DNA of 64,000 nucleotides from Shewanella putrefaciens (GCF_016406325.1 NZ_CP066370.1:124001-188000); one strand, 5' to 3'. Shown: positions 47,531 to 59,200, numbered from the stretch's first letter. Notes: generated by a model from the sequence alone, not told the origin. Made by a program: numbers and translations.

Positions 47531-48556
47531 ATGTCTTTGTCTCATAGTCTTAAGTCATTCAATACTTTTGGTCTTTCGCAGTGCTGTTCAGCCCTTGTTG
47601 AAGCTCATTCAAAAGAAGATATTAAACATATTTGCTTGCCATTATGGCAGGACCAGCAACCATTACTTGTTTTAGGTGGCGGCAGTAATGTCGTTTTCAC
47701 CGATGATTTTCACGGCACTGTGGTGCGAGTGTTATCTAAGGGGATAAAAGTCAGCGAAGATGCTGTATATTTTTATCTTGAGGTTGAGGCGGGTGAAAAC
47801 TGGCATGAATTAGTGGAGTTTACTTTAGCTAATGGAATGCCAGGTTTAGAAAACCTCGCACTGATCCCTGGTGCCCTCGGTGCAGCACCAATCCAAAATA
47901 TTGGAGCTTATGGTGTAGAATTCTGTGACGTTTGTGATTGGGTCGAATATCTTGATCTTGATTCGGGTGATTTTTTCCGCCTGACGGCGACTGAATGTCA
48001 GTTCTCCTATCGTGAGTCGATTTTTAAAGGAGCGTTGCGTGGTCGTGCGGTGATCACTGCAGTGGGATTACGCCTTGTTAAGCAGTGGCAACCGCATCTT
48101 GCCTATGGTCCTTTACAATCGTTTGATCCTGCATCTGTAACCGCTGCAGATATCTTTAATAAGGTATGCCAAGTTAGACGAGAAAAGTTGCCTGATCCTA
48201 ATGTATTAGGCAATGCAGGTAGTTTTTTTAAAAACCCAATAGTGAGTGCTGCTTGCTACCTTGAGCTTGCACAACGATTTTCGACGATTGTTGGTTATGC
48301 TCAAGCCGATGGTAGTGTGAAGCTCGCGGCTGGTTGGTTAATTGAGCAGGCAGGGTTAAAAGGTTTTATCTTAGGAAAAGCTGCCGTACACGATAAACAA
48401 GCCTTAGTTTTAGTTAATCGTGGTGGTGCGACGGGGCAGGATATTTGCCGTTTAGCGCAACATGTTATTGAGCGCGTCAATGATACGTTTGGTGTATTGC
48501 TAGAAGCGGAACCAAGAATTATCGGAGTCACAGGTGAAGGAGATCTGCATGTCTGA
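47531..48556 (+). CDS. murB: UDP-N-acetylenolpyruvoylglucosamine reductase MurB
   Basis: 341 residues from the ATG at 47531 (MSLSHSLKSFNTFGL); an upstream frame start adds intergenic sequence. FAD-binding motifs are VLGGGSNVVFTDDF and LENLALIPGALGAAPIQNIGAYG. Substrate-site residues are in FSYRESIFK and NAGSFFKNP (Ser active site), and the C-terminal Glu region is EAEPRIIG. Type I (E. coli-like). It reduces the enolpyruvyl group to give UDP-MurNAc. It overlaps birA by 8 bases. Confidence 0.96.
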   Translation: MSLSHSLKSFNTFGLSQCCSALVEAHSKEDIKHICLPLWQDQQPLLVLGGGSNVVFTDDFHGTVVRVLSKGIKVSEDAVYFYLEVEAGENWHELVEFTLANGMPGLENLALIPGALGAAPIQNIGAYGVEFCDVCDWVEYLDLDSGDFFRLTATECQFSYRESIFKGALRGRAVITAVGLRLVKQWQPHLAYGPLQSFDPASVTAADIFNKVCQVRREKLPDPNVLGNAGSFFKNPIVSAACYLELAQRFSTIVGYAQADGSVKLAAGWLIEQAGLKGFILGKAAVHDKQALVLVNRGGATGQDICRLAQHVIERVNDTFGVLLEAEPRIIGVTGEGDLHV

Positions 48557-49508
48557 TAACTGGGTAAGAAAGCGTGAAATTTTAACGCTATTATCTAGCG
48601 AGCATTTTGTCTCGGGCGAACAGCTTGCGAGTGAGTTAGGCGTATCCCGTGCTGCTGTGAGTAAACATATAGATGCGTTAGAAACCTATGGTGTCGCAAT
48701 TTATAGTGTCAAAGGTCGCGGCTATAAACTTGCGAATCCGATTTCATTGATTGATGCGTCACGTCTAGTGCAATCGATTGATCATCGCTGTTTTTATTTT
48801 GATGAAATTCCAAGCACTAATGGATTTATGCTCAGTCACATAAACGAGCTGAAGAGTGGAGATGTTTGTGTAGCCGAGTATCAAGCGGCAGGTCGAGGAC
48901 GTCGAGGACGAACTTGGGTGTCGCCCTATGGCCATCATTTGTATTTTTCACTATTTTGGTCATTTCCACAGGGGATGGCGCAGGCAATGGGCTTGAGTTT
49001 AGTCGTAGCCTGTACGTTGGTTGAAGTACTTAAATCCTATGGCGTTGAGAATATTGGCGTTAAGTGGCCCAATGATATCTATTTGGATCATAAAAAACTG
49101 GCTGGGATTTTAATTGAAATGGCAGGGCAAGCGGATAGCGAGTGCCAGCTTATTATCGGAATTGGCGTCAATATGGCGATGTCTGAGGATCATGGAAAAG
49201 GAATAGACCAACCTTGGAGTGATCTATCAACATTAGCGACTATGCCAGATAAGACAGACCTAGTGATTGAATTACAAAAACAACTTAAGCGAGATATTCA
49301 GTTATTTGAACGTGAAGGGCTGAATGCATTTAAAGCACGATGGCAAGCTGCAGATTTATTTTATGGTAAACCAATCCGTTTACTCATGGGGGAAAATCAT
49401 ATTGATGGCACTTGCATGGGCGTAGATGCGCAAGGGGCGGTATTACTTGATACCGCCGATGGTATTCAAGCATTTATCGGCGGAGAAATTAGTCTTAGAC
49501 CCCGTTAG
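48549..49508 (+). CDS. birA: Bifunctional biotin ligase/repressor BirA
   Basis: 319 residues from the ATG at 48549, with AAGGAG six bases upstream inside murB. The N-terminal winged helix (LLSSEHFVSGEQLASELGVSRAAVSKHIDAL) binds the bio operator, so this is the regulatory type. The ligase domain has STNGFML, the biotinyl-AMP loop AGRGRRGRTW and KWPNDIYLDHKKLAGILIE. A C-terminal SH3-like domain ends it. It biotinylates acetyl-CoA carboxylase and represses biotin synthesis. The murB-birA pairing is conserved. Confidence 0.96.
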   Translation: MSDNWVRKREILTLLSSEHFVSGEQLASELGVSRAAVSKHIDALETYGVAIYSVKGRGYKLANPISLIDASRLVQSIDHRCFYFDEIPSTNGFMLSHINELKSGDVCVAEYQAAGRGRRGRTWVSPYGHHLYFSLFWSFPQGMAQAMGLSLVVACTLVEVLKSYGVENIGVKWPNDIYLDHKKLAGILIEMAGQADSECQLIIGIGVNMAMSEDHGKGIDQPWSDLSTLATMPDKTDLVIELQKQLKRDIQLFEREGLNAFKARWQAADLFYGKPIRLLMGENHIDGTCMGVDAQGAVLLDTADGIQAFIGGEISLRPR

Positions 49509-49518
49509 CTTAGGGGTA

Positions 49519-50469
49519 CTACTTGCGCATGAGCACATGGGACATCAAATGATCTTGCCCCTTTTGTAGGATCAAATGTGCTCTTTCCCGCGTGGGTTGA
49601 ATGTTCAGTTGCAAATTCGGGCCATTGATCGTGTCCCAAATATTAGCAGCAATCGCATTTGCCTCATCATCAGTTAAATTCGCATAATGATGAAAATAGG
49701 ACTTAGCATCACTGAATGCGCCTTTTCGAAATTGCAGAAAACGCTCTTGATACCATTGCTTAAGTAATGATTCTTCGGCATCTACATAGATAGAAAAATC
49801 AACAAAGTCAGAGACAAAAGGTCTACGAGTGTCGACAGGTGAATCTAAACCCGTTTGGAGCACGTTTAAACCCTCAAGGATCAAAATATCGGGTTGCGAG
49901 ACAATTTGGTGCTGATTACGTACACGGTCGTAGGTCACATGGGAGTATATCGGCGCTTTTGTATGTGGTTGTCCCGATTTTACGGCCGAAATAAATTCCA
50001 CCAACATTTTCATATCGTAGCTTTCGGGAAACCCTTTACGTTGCAACAAACCTTTACGCTTGAGATCGGCTAATGGGTAAAGAAAGCCATCCGTGGTAAC
50101 CAGATCGACTTTAGGGTGTTCTGGCCAATGTTGTAAAAGTGCTTGTAAAACCCGTGCGGTCGTACTTTTTCCTACCGCAACACTCCCCGCAATGCTAATA
50201 ATATAGGGACTGTGAAATGGTTTTTGTCCCAAAAACTCATCAAGCACTAAGCCGCGTTGCTGCTTCGATTTTACAATCAAATTAAGTAGCCTACTGAGGG
50301 GTAAATAAATATCAGTAACCTCAGAAAGCGATACCTTTTCATTAATACCCCTAAGATTTTCTAAATCCCGTTCACTTAACGTTAGCGGTACTGAATCTCT
50401 TAGCTCTGACCATTGTGCACGTTCAAAGGTAAGATAGAGCGCTTTTTGAATTGGATTTTTAGAAGTCAT
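49519..50469 (-). CDS. coaA: Type I pantothenate kinase CoaA
   Basis: 316 residues from the ATG at 50469 ([15 protein letters not shown]). It has the P-loop [39 protein letters not shown] and [10 protein letters not shown], all diagnostic of bacterial type I kinases. It phosphorylates pantothenate, the committed and feedback-regulated step to CoA. It is convergent with birA; the gap is only 10 bases and holds no terminator. Confidence 0.96.
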
Positions 50470-50606
50470 AGGCTTTCCTCGGCTAGGAAAGGCACAGTAC
50501 ACCATGGCATTATCATCGACAATAAAAAATCAGTTATTTCAACCTTGTTTGATTCTCTACCTGTCCCATTTGCCTGATAATTAGCCGTCGATAGTGGCTG
50601 GCGTGT

Positions 50607-50634
50607 AAAAAAACATCGTTTAACGAGTTTTTTT
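50607..50634. other. A/T-flanked inverted repeat upstream of the tRNA operon
   Basis: AAAAAAAC and GTTTTTTT enclose CGTT-t-AACG. It may act as a bidirectional terminator-like element, or its A/T runs may act as an UP element for the tRNA promoter that begins 22 bases on. Confidence 0.35.
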
Positions 50635-50655
50635 AATCAAATAGGCGTTTTTTAC

Positions 50656-50684
50656 TTGCACTCGGGAGCACATTTACCTAATAT
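50656..50684 (+). promoter_or_regulatory. sigma70 promoter of the tRNA-tuf operon
   Basis: -35 TTGCAC (50656-50661) and -10 TAATAT (50679-50684) with exactly 17 bases between. A GC-rich CCCG discriminator follows the -10 box, as in stringently controlled stable-RNA promoters, with A/T-rich sequence upstream. The first tRNA begins 18 bases on. Confidence 0.75.
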
Positions 50685-50702
50685 CCCGTTCCGAAATGAT
50701 TT

Positions 50703-50778
<76 letters not shown>

Positions 50779-50785
50779 TTTTACT

Positions 50786-50870
50786 GGAGGGGTTCCCGAG
50801 TGGCCAAAGGGATCAGACTGTAAATCTGACGGCTCAGCCTTCGAAGGTTCGAATCCTTCTCCCTCCACCA
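50786..50870 (+). tRNA. tRNA-Tyr (anticodon GTA)
   Basis: 85 bases with a long variable arm and encoded CCA. The anticodon stem-loop is TCAGA-CTGTAAA-TCTGA, and the T arm is GAAGGTTCGAATCCTTC. Confidence 0.97.
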
Positions 50871-50906
50871 TTTTTTCAAGGTAGTTAGGTAGCCTAGTTA
50901 GGTTGC

Positions 50907-50980
50907 GCGGGCATCGTATAATGGTATTACTCCAGCCTTCCAAGCTGATAACGCGGGTTCGATTCCCGCTGCCCGCTCCA
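50907..50980 (+). tRNA. tRNA-Gly (anticodon TCC)
   Basis: 74 bases. The acceptor GCGGGCA pairs with TGCCCGC. The anticodon loop CTTCCAA reads GGA/GGG glycine codons, the T loop is GTTCGATTC, and TCCA ends the gene. Confidence 0.97.
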
Positions 50981-50989
50981 AATTTGTAT

Positions 50990-51065
50990 GCTGATATGGC
51001 TCAGTTGGTAGAGCACACCCTTGGTAAGGGTGAGGTCGGCAGTTCGAATCTGCCTATCAGCACCA
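50990..51065 (+). tRNA. tRNA-Thr (anticodon GGT)
   Basis: 76 bases with encoded CCA. The acceptor GCTGATA pairs with TATCAGC, and the anticodon stem-loop is ACCCT-TGGTAA-GGGT. The order Thr-Tyr-Gly-Thr before tuf equals thrU-tyrU-glyT-thrT-tufB of E. coli. Confidence 0.97.
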
Positions 51066-51181
51066 GCCTTTCTAAATTAAGCTCCTATACCTAACATAAT
51101 CGGTTCGATGTAATTTATATGCATCGGATTTTTTCTATATGTAAGTTTTCATCACCAAGATTCTTGGACTGAGGCATTACC

Positions 51182-52366
51182 ATGGCTAAAGCTAAATTTG
51201 AACGTATTAAGCCCCATGTAAACGTGGGCACCATTGGTCACGTTGACCATGGTAAAACCACTCTGACTGCAGCTATCTCTCACGTACTGGCTAAGACCTA
51301 CGGTGGCGAAGCTAAAGACTTCTCTCAAATCGATAACGCTCCAGAAGAGCGTGAGCGCGGTATTACCATCAATACCTCTCACATCGAATATGACACGCCA
51401 TCACGCCACTACGCCCACGTAGACTGCCCAGGCCACGCTGACTATGTTAAAAACATGATCACTGGTGCTGCACAGATGGACGGCGCGATTCTGGTAGTCG
51501 CTTCAACAGACGGTCCAATGCCACAGACTCGTGAGCACATCCTGCTTTCTCGTCAGGTTGGCGTACCATTCATCATCGTATTCATGAACAAATGTGACAT
51601 GGTAGATGACGAAGAGCTGTTAGAGCTAGTTGAGATGGAAGTGCGTGAACTGTTATCAGAATACGATTTCCCAGGTGATGACTTACCGGTAATCCAAGGT
51701 TCAGCTCTGAAAGCGCTAGAAGGCGAGCCAGAGTGGGAAGCAAAAATCCTTGAATTAGCAGCGGCGCTGGATTCTTACATTCCAGAACCACAACGTGACA
51801 TCGATAAGCCGTTCCTACTGCCAATCGAAGACGTATTCTCAATTTCAGGCCGTGGTACAGTAGTAACAGGTCGTGTTGAGCGTGGTATTGTACGCGTAGG
51901 CGACGAAGTTGAAATCGTTGGTGTACGTGCGACAACTAAGACAACGTGTACTGGTGTAGAAATGTTCCGTAAACTGCTTGACGAAGGTCGTGCAGGTGAG
52001 AACTGTGGTATTTTGTTACGTGGTACTAAGCGTGATGACGTAGAACGTGGTCAAGTATTAGCGAAGCCAGGTTCAATCAACCCACACACTACTTTTGAAT
52101 CAGAAGTTTACGTACTGTCAAAAGAAGAAGGTGGTCGTCACACGCCATTCTTCAAAGGCTACCGTCCACAGTTCTACTTCCGTACAACTGACGTAACCGG
52201 TACTATCGAACTGCCAGAAGGCGTAGAGATGGTAATGCCAGGCGATAACATCAAGATGGTAGTGACACTGATTTGCCCAATCGCGATGGACGAAGGTTTG
52301 CGCTTCGCAATCCGTGAAGGCGGTCGTACAGTGGGTGCAGGTGTAGTAGCTAAAATCATTGCTTAA
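51182..52366 (+). CDS. tuf: Elongation factor Tu
   Basis: 394 residues, complete. GTPase motifs are [10 protein letters not shown] (P-loop), [10 protein letters not shown] (switch I Thr), DCPGHADYV (switch II with catalytic His), NKCDMVDD and GSALKALEG. Domains II and III follow with [13 protein letters not shown] and [24 protein letters not shown]. It carries aminoacyl-tRNA to the ribosome. It is co-transcribed with the four upstream tRNAs and is the tufB position; a second copy usually lies in the str operon outside this window. Confidence 0.98.
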
Positions 52367-52386
52367 TAGCGATAGAGATTCGTGTG

Positions 52387-52412
52387 AAAAGGAAGCTTCG
52401 GCTTCCTTTTTT
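52387..52412 (+). terminator. tuf intrinsic terminator
   Basis: AAAAGGAAGC-TTCG-GCTTCCTTTT, a 10-bp stem closed by a stable TTCG tetraloop and followed by TT. It lies 20 bases after the tuf stop. Confidence 0.95.
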
Positions 52413-52463
52413 GTTTAAGTCAATTATTTGCTGTGATTTGTGGTTTGCGTTTGCTGTGTATCC

Positions 52464-52492
52464 TTGCTTACAAAGTCGAATAAGAATACAAT
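52464..52492 (+). promoter_or_regulatory. sigma70 promoter of secE-nusG
   Basis: -35 TTGCTT (52464-52469) and -10 TACAAT (52487-52492) with a 17-base spacer, about 150 bases before secE. It is downstream of the tuf terminator, so secE-nusG has its own transcription start. Confidence 0.6.
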
Positions 52493-52641
52493 CTATGGCC
52501 GATTTTTGACCCTGAGCTTATGCTATTTGCGTTTCTAAGGGTATTCGGAAATGCAGAGTATAAAAAAGCGTATTGAAACTGGGTCTTATGTCCCTAATTA
52601 TTGTGCTCAAGCTCAGGCCGTATTGAGTAACGGAATAACCG

Positions 52642-53013
52642 ATGACAACAAATACTGAAAACCAGAACAATTCTCTGGATATCGTGAAGTGGGGCGTAGT
52701 GATTGTATTGCTAGCCGCTGCTGTTATTGGCAATCAAATGTTTAGCGAAGCGAGTGCTGTCATACGTGCACTTGGTGTTATCGTTGCATTCGCTATTGCT
52801 GGTTTTATTGCTCTACAGACAGAAAAGGGTAAAAAAGCTTTTGCTTTTGCTCGCGAGTCGCAAATTGAAGTGCGTAAGGTTGTATGGCCAACGCGTCAAG
52901 AAGCGCTTAACACCACTTTTATTGTCCTTGCTGCAACAGGTATCTTAGCTCTGGTTCTGTGGGGGATGGATGCTGTGTTAATGCGAATTGTCAATTTTAT
53001 CACTGGCGTATAG
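52642..53013 (+). CDS. secE: Preprotein translocase subunit SecE
   Basis: 123 residues with three membrane helices (KWGVVIVLLAAAVIGN, VIRALGVIVAFAIAGFIAL, TTFIVLAATGILALVLWGM). The conserved cytoplasmic segment RESQIEVRKVVWPTRQEALNTTFIV is present. The three-helix form is typical of gammaproteobacteria; the third helix is the essential one. It clamps SecY in the Sec channel. It is followed 9 bases on by nusG. Confidence 0.96.
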   Translation: MTTNTENQNNSLDIVKWGVVIVLLAAAVIGNQMFSEASAVIRALGVIVAFAIAGFIALQTEKGKKAFAFARESQIEVRKVVWPTRQEALNTTFIVLAATGILALVLWGMDAVLMRIVNFITGV

Positions 53014-53022
53014 GCACCTCGA

Positions 53023-53574
53023 ATGACTGAAGCTAAAGAAGCTAAAAAAAGATGGTATGTAGTGCAGGCATTCTCAGGCTATGAAGGCCGAGTTTGTAAG
53101 TCACTGATTGAATACATTAAGATGCACGGCATGGAGCAGTACTTCGGTGAAGTATTAGTTCCGACTGAAGAAGTTATCGAAATGCGTGCAGGTCAGCGTC
53201 GTAAGAGTGAGCGTAAGTTTTTCCCTGGTTATGTGTTAGTCCAGATGGAAATGAACGATGACAGCTGGCATTTAGTCAAAAGCATCCCGCGTGTTTTAGG
53301 CTTTATTGGCGGAACCTCTGATCGTCCTGCCCCAATTTCAGATAAAGAAGCCGATGCTATTTTGCGTCGCTTGCAAGAAACCACGGCTTCACCAACTCAC
53401 CGTGTTATTTTCGAACCGGGCGAAGTGGTGCGTGTCTGTGACGGTCCATTCGCTGACTTTAACGGTACCGTTGAAGAAGTGGACTACGACAAGAGCCGCG
53501 TAAAAGTGTCAGTAATGATCTTTGGTCGTTCTACACCAGTGGAGCTCGATTTTAGTCAGGTTGAAAAAGGCTGA
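53023..53574 (+). CDS. nusG: Transcription antitermination factor NusG
   Basis: 183 residues: NGN domain ([57 protein letters not shown]) and KOW domain ([25 protein letters not shown]). It binds RNA polymerase, suppresses pausing and links to Rho or the ribosome. Second gene of the secE operon. Confidence 0.97.
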   Translation: MTEAKEAKKRWYVVQAFSGYEGRVCKSLIEYIKMHGMEQYFGEVLVPTEEVIEMRAGQRRKSERKFFPGYVLVQMEMNDDSWHLVKSIPRVLGFIGGTSDRPAPISDKEADAILRRLQETTASPTHRVIFEPGEVVRVCDGPFADFNGTVEEVDYDKSRVKVSVMIFGRSTPVELDFSQVEKG

Positions 53575-53596
53575 TTAAATAAACTACAAAATCCGT

Positions 53597-53625
53597 TTGG
53601 CAACGGGTGCGGATTTCTATATAAT
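53597..53625 (+). promoter_or_regulatory. L11 operon promoter
   Basis: -35 TTGGCA (53597-53602) and a perfect -10 TATAAT (53620-53625), spacer 17 bases, about 75 bases before rplK. The promoter overlaps the hairpin at 53601-53637. Confidence 0.8.
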
Positions 53626-53637
53626 CCGCACCCGTTG
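53601..53637. terminator. 15-bp hairpin in the nusG-rplK interval, overlapping the promoter
   Basis: CAACGGGTGCGGATT and AATCCGCACCCGTTG pair perfectly around TCTATAT. GTTTT follows the stem (the G belongs to the stem), so it may end the secE-nusG transcript. The same bases carry the rplK promoter -10 box. Confidence 0.65.
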
Positions 53638-53701
53638 TTTTCGGGGGAGCATGTCAGCATGTCGCTGATGCGCGTTTGAACCCAAACTGAGGAAATGTCA
53701 G

Positions 53702-54836
<1,135 letters not shown>

Positions 54837-54837
54837 T

Positions 54838-54866
54838 TTTACAAGGTGAGCGCATTAGTCTATAAT
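54838..54866 (+). promoter_or_regulatory. L10 operon promoter
   Basis: -35 TTTACA (54838-54843), 17-base spacer, -10 TATAAT (54861-54866), directly after the rplA stop. The -10 box sits in an inverted repeat, GCGCATTA / TAATGCGC at 54850-54870. Confidence 0.8.
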
Positions 54867-54919
54867 GCGCGCACTTTGTGGGTTGAAGCCTATTTTTAGC
54901 ACTTTTTTGTGTTGAAGAT

Positions 54920-55000
54920 AAGGCTTCCGTCCAAGACCGCAGGTGTTTACTTTAAACCGTTTACTTAATTTCCTGCGTAGACGGTGTCAGGCCCCAGCTA
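54920..55000 (+). promoter_or_regulatory. rplJL leader (L10 autoregulatory RNA element)
   Basis: The untranslated leader before rplJ contains AAGACCGCAGGTG and, about 30 bases later, CCTGCGTAGACGGTGTC, which can pair (CGCAGG/CCTGCG). This matches the ribosomal L10 leader seen upstream of rplJ in gammaproteobacteria, where the L10-L12 complex binds to repress translation. Boundaries are approximate. Confidence 0.75.
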
Positions 55001-55102
55001 AATTTTTTACTGGATAATCTGCACCGTAAGTCACTAAATACATAAGTATTTAGTATGGTAAATACTAGGAAATATCCTAGGTAGAATCCAGGAGTAAAGC
55101 CA

Positions 55103-55603
55103 ATGGCATTAAGACTCGAAGACAAAAAAGCGATTGTTGCTGAAGTCAACGAAGCTGCCAAAGGTGCGCTATCTGCAGTTGCCGCTGATTCTCGCGGTGT
55201 AACTGTAGGTGCTATGACCGGTCTGCGTAAAAAAGCGCGTGAAGCTGGTGTTTATGTACGTGTAGTACGTAACACGCTAGCTCGTCGTGCTGTTGAAGGT
55301 ACAGCTTTTGAGTGCCTAGCAGAAACGTTCACTGGCCCAACTTTGATTGCTTTTTCTTTAGAGCACCCAGGTGCTGCAGCTCGTCTGTTAAAAGACTTTG
55401 CTAAAGAGCAAGCTAACTTCGAAGTTAAAGGCGCAGCCTTTGAAGGGAATTTCATCCCCGCAGCGGAAATTGATCGTTTGGCGAAACTGCCAACATACGA
55501 AGAAGCACTAGCACAGTTAATGATGACTATGAAAGAAGCATCTGCTGGCAAGTTCGTTCGTACACTGGCCGCCCTGCGCGATCAAAAACAAGAAGCCGCT
55601 TAA
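55103..55603 (+). CDS. rplJ: 50S ribosomal protein L10
   Basis: 166 residues: [20 protein letters not shown], the rRNA-binding [16 protein letters not shown], and a C-terminal helix that binds L7/L12 dimers ([19 protein letters not shown]). It forms the stalk base and autoregulates the operon through the leader just upstream. AGGAG precedes the ATG. Confidence 0.98.
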   Translation: MALRLEDKKAIVAEVNEAAKGALSAVAADSRGVTVGAMTGLRKKAREAGVYVRVVRNTLARRAVEGTAFECLAETFTGPTLIAFSLEHPGAAARLLKDFAKEQANFEVKGAAFEGNFIPAAEIDRLAKLPTYEEALAQLMMTMKEASAGKFVRTLAALRDQKQEAA

Positions 55604-55657
55604 TTTCAAGCTGGCTGCTTAATAGAATTGAATTCAGAACAATAGGAAACATTTGTT

Positions 55658-56026
55658 ATGTCTATCACTAAAGACCAAATCTTAGAAGCCTTTGCAGCTA
55701 TGTCTGTAATGGAAGTTGTTGAACTGATCGAAGCAATGGAAGAGAAGTTCGGCGTTTCTGCCGCTGCTGCTGTTGTTTCTGGTGGTGGCGAAGCTGCTGC
55801 TGCTGTTGAAGAGCAAACAGAATTCAACGTAATTCTGACTGCACACGGCGACAACAAAGTTGCAGTAATTAAAGCCATCCGTGGCGCAACTGGTTTAGGC
55901 CTGAAAGAAGCTAAAGCAATGTCTGAAGCTGCTCCAGTAGCAGTTAAAGAAGGCGTTTCTAAAGAAGAAGCTGAAGCTCTGAAGAAAGAACTAGTTGAAG
56001 CTGGTGCTTCAGTAGAAATCAAGTAA
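55658..56026 (+). CDS. rplL: 50S ribosomal protein L7/L12
   Basis: 122 residues: N-terminal dimerisation helices ([20 protein letters not shown]), an Ala/Gly hinge ([15 protein letters not shown]) and the factor-binding C-terminal domain ([20 protein letters not shown]). It is the multi-copy stalk protein recruiting elongation factors. Codon use is strongly biased, as expected of a very highly expressed gene. Confidence 0.98.
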
Positions 56027-56063
56027 GCTATTTTAGCTTACTCACCCAAGCCAATTGGGTGGA

Positions 56064-56095
56064 GGCTGGCGGTTTTTTAACCGTCGGCCTTTTTT
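56064..56095 (+). terminator. rplL-rpoB attenuator-type terminator
   Basis: GGCTGGCGGTT / AACCGTCGGCC (11 pairs, two G-T) with a TTTT loop and a TTTTTT tail. It follows a second hairpin, CACCCAA / TTGGGTG, at 56043-56061. In E. coli a partial terminator at this place lowers rpoBC relative to ribosomal protein transcription; the same role is likely here. Confidence 0.85.
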
Positions 56096-56266
56096 GCGCT
56101 ATATGCGCCGGCGATTTTTTTTCACCGTTTATCGCCAGATTTTGCAGTCCCTAGCAGAGATTACTGGTTAGGTTCTTGCCATCAACGGTGATGGGCAAAC
56201 GTGCTGAATGTAATAACTTAAGTTATTGATTCAGTCTTGGTCACATCTCGTAAGCAGAGGAAACCC

Positions 56267-59200
56267 ATGGTTTACTCCTATTCTGAAAAGAAGCGTATTC
56301 GCAAAGACTTTGGTAAGCGTCCACAGGTGTTGGATATTCCTTACCTTTTGTCTATTCAGTTAGACTCTTTTAAGAAGTTCACCGATCAAGATCCTACCGG
56401 TGAGCGCGGTCTTGAAGCCGCCTTCCGTAGCGTTTTTCCCATCAAGAGCTTTTCTGGTAATTCAGAACTGCAATACGTCAGCTATAAGCTTGGCGAGCCT
56501 GTTTTTGATGTGAAAGAGTGTCAGATCCGCGGTGTTACGTATTCAGCACCACTACGCGTTAAATTACGCATGGTGTTGTATGACCGTGAAGCAGCGGCAG
56601 GCACTGTAAAAGATATTAAAGAGCAAGAAGTCTACATGGGCGATATCCCATTGATGACGGATAACGGTACCTTTGTTATCAACGGTACTGAGCGTGTAAT
56701 CGTATCTCAATTACACCGTAGCCCTGGCGTGTTCTTCGATCATGACCGTGGTAAAACCCACTCATCGGGTAAGGTGCTGTATAACGCACGTATTATTCCT
56801 TACCGTGGTTCATGGCTTGACTTTGAATTCGATCCTAAAGATGCACTTTTCGTACGTATTGACCGTCGCCGTAAATTACCAGCGACCATCATTCTGCGTG
56901 CATTAGAATACTCTACTCAAGAGATCCTCGACCTGTTCTTCGAACGTGTTGAGTTCAAGATCAAGAAAGATACGTTAGTCATGGCGTTAGTTCCTGAGCG
57001 TCTGCGTGGCGAAACTGCCAGCTATGACATCAAGGATGCTGAAGGTTCTGTGCTGGTTGAAGCGGGCCGTCGTATTACTGCGCGCCATATTCGCCAGTTA
57101 GAAAAGACTAATACCACTGAACTCGAAGTGCCAGTTGAATATATCGTGGGCAAATATGCTGCTCAAGATTATATCGATCCGGACACGGGTGAAGTTTTAG
57201 TGTCTGCAAACAGTGAAATCAGCTTAGAAGACTTAGCGAAATTATCACTTGCTGGCATTAAAGATATCAGCACGTTGTATATCAACGAGCTAGATCATGG
57301 TGCTTATATTTCAGATACGCTGCGTATCGATTCAACCACTAACCGCTTAGAAGCACTGGTTGAGATCTATCGCATGATGCGTCCTGGTGAGCCACCAACC
57401 AAAGATGCGGCTGAAGCACTATTCCAGAACTTGTTCTTCAGTGAAGAACGCTATGACCTGTCTAAAGTCGGTCGTATGAAGTTCAACCGTCGTCTGAGCA
57501 TCCCCGATGACGAAGGTAGCGGTGTATTGTCTAAAGAAGACATCGTCGCGGTAATGAAGAACATCATTCATATCCGTAACGGTTTCGACGAAGTCGATGA
57601 CATCGATCACTTAGGTAACCGTCGTATTCGTAGCGTCGGTGAAATGGCTGAAAACCAATTCCGTGTTGGTTTAGTCCGTGTTGAGCGCGCCGTGCGTGAA
57701 CGTCTGTCTTTAGGCGATCTGAATGAGCTGATGCCACAAGACTTAATCAACGCTAAGCCAATTTCTGCTGCAGTGAAAGAGTTCTTCGGTTCTTCACAGC
57801 TGTCACAATTCATGGACCAAAACAACCCGCTGTCAGAAGTCACGCATAAGCGTCGTATTTCTGCTCTTGGCCCTGGTGGTTTGACCCGTGAACGTGCAGG
57901 CTTTGAAGTCCGTGACGTACATCCAACGCATTATGGTCGTTTATGTCCAATTGAGACCCCTGAAGGTCCAAACATTGGTCTAATCAACTCATTAGCAAGT
58001 TTTGCTCGTACTAACTCATACGGCTTCTTAGAAACGCCATACCGCAAGGTGATTGACGGCGTGATTACTGACGAAGTGGAATACTTGTCAGCGATTGAAG
58101 AAGGTCGTTATGTCATTGCACAGGCAAACATCGAAGTTGATGCAAATGGCCGCATGGTTGAAGAGCAGATCGCCTGTCGTCATAAAGGTGAATCGACCTT
58201 TATGCGCGCATCTGATATTCAATACATGGACGTATCGCCACAACAGATTATTTCTGTTGCTGCATCACTGATCCCGTTCTTAGAACACGACGACGCTAAC
58301 CGTGCATTGATGGGTGCGAACATGCAACGTCAAGCCGTACCCACACTGCGCTCTGAAAAGCCGTTAGTCGGTACAGGTATTGAACGTACGCTAGCTGTTG
58401 ATTCTGGTGTAGTAGTTGTTGCTAAGCGTGGTGGTTATATCGACTACGTTGATGCGAGCCGTATCGTTGTTAAAGTCAATGAAGATGAGCTACGTCCAGG
58501 CGAAGCGGGTATCGACATTTATAACCTGACTAAATACACCCGTTCTAACCAAAATACTTGTATCAACCAGCGCCCTTGTTGTGCCGTTGGTGAGCCAGTA
58601 GTTCGTGGTGACGTGTTAGCAGACGGTCCGTCTACTGACTTAGGTGACTTAGCTCTTGGCCAGAACATGCGCATCGCGTTCATGCCTTGGAACGGTTACA
58701 ACTTCGAAGACTCGATCTTAATTTCTGAGCGCGTAGCACAGGAAGACCGCTTCACCACTATCCACATCCAAGAGCTGTCTTGTATTGCTCGTGATACCAA
58801 ACTGGGTAGCGAAGAAATCACCGCTGATATTCCAAACGTAGGTGAATCTGCTCTGTCGAAACTCGACGAATCAGGTATCGTTTATATTGGTGCAGAAGTG
58901 AAGGGTGGCGATATTCTGGTCGGTAAAGTAACGCCAAAAGGCGAAACTCAGCTAACACCAGAAGAGAAGTTACTCCGTGCTATCTTCGGTGAGAAAGCGT
59001 CTGATGTGAAAGACAGCTCACTGCGTGTACCTAACTCTGTTAAGGGCACTATCATCGACGTTCAGGTATTTACCCGTGACGGCGTTGAAAAAGATAAACG
59101 TGCAGTTGAAATCGAAGAGATGCACATCGCTCAAGCACGTAAAGACTTAAGCGAAGAGTTCAAGATCCTTGAAGAAGGTGTATTGAGCCGTGCTCGTAAC

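Noticed and set aside
51066..51181. Terminator-like GATG/CATC hairpin with T-run between the last tRNA and tuf
   Set aside because: Only about five pairs with an 11-base loop; tuf would need read-through, and the tRNA-tuf co-transcription is well established in relatives.
57830..57900. Possible rifampicin-resistance substitutions in rpoB
   Set aside because: The pocket reads [20 protein letters not shown], the usual sensitive sequence.
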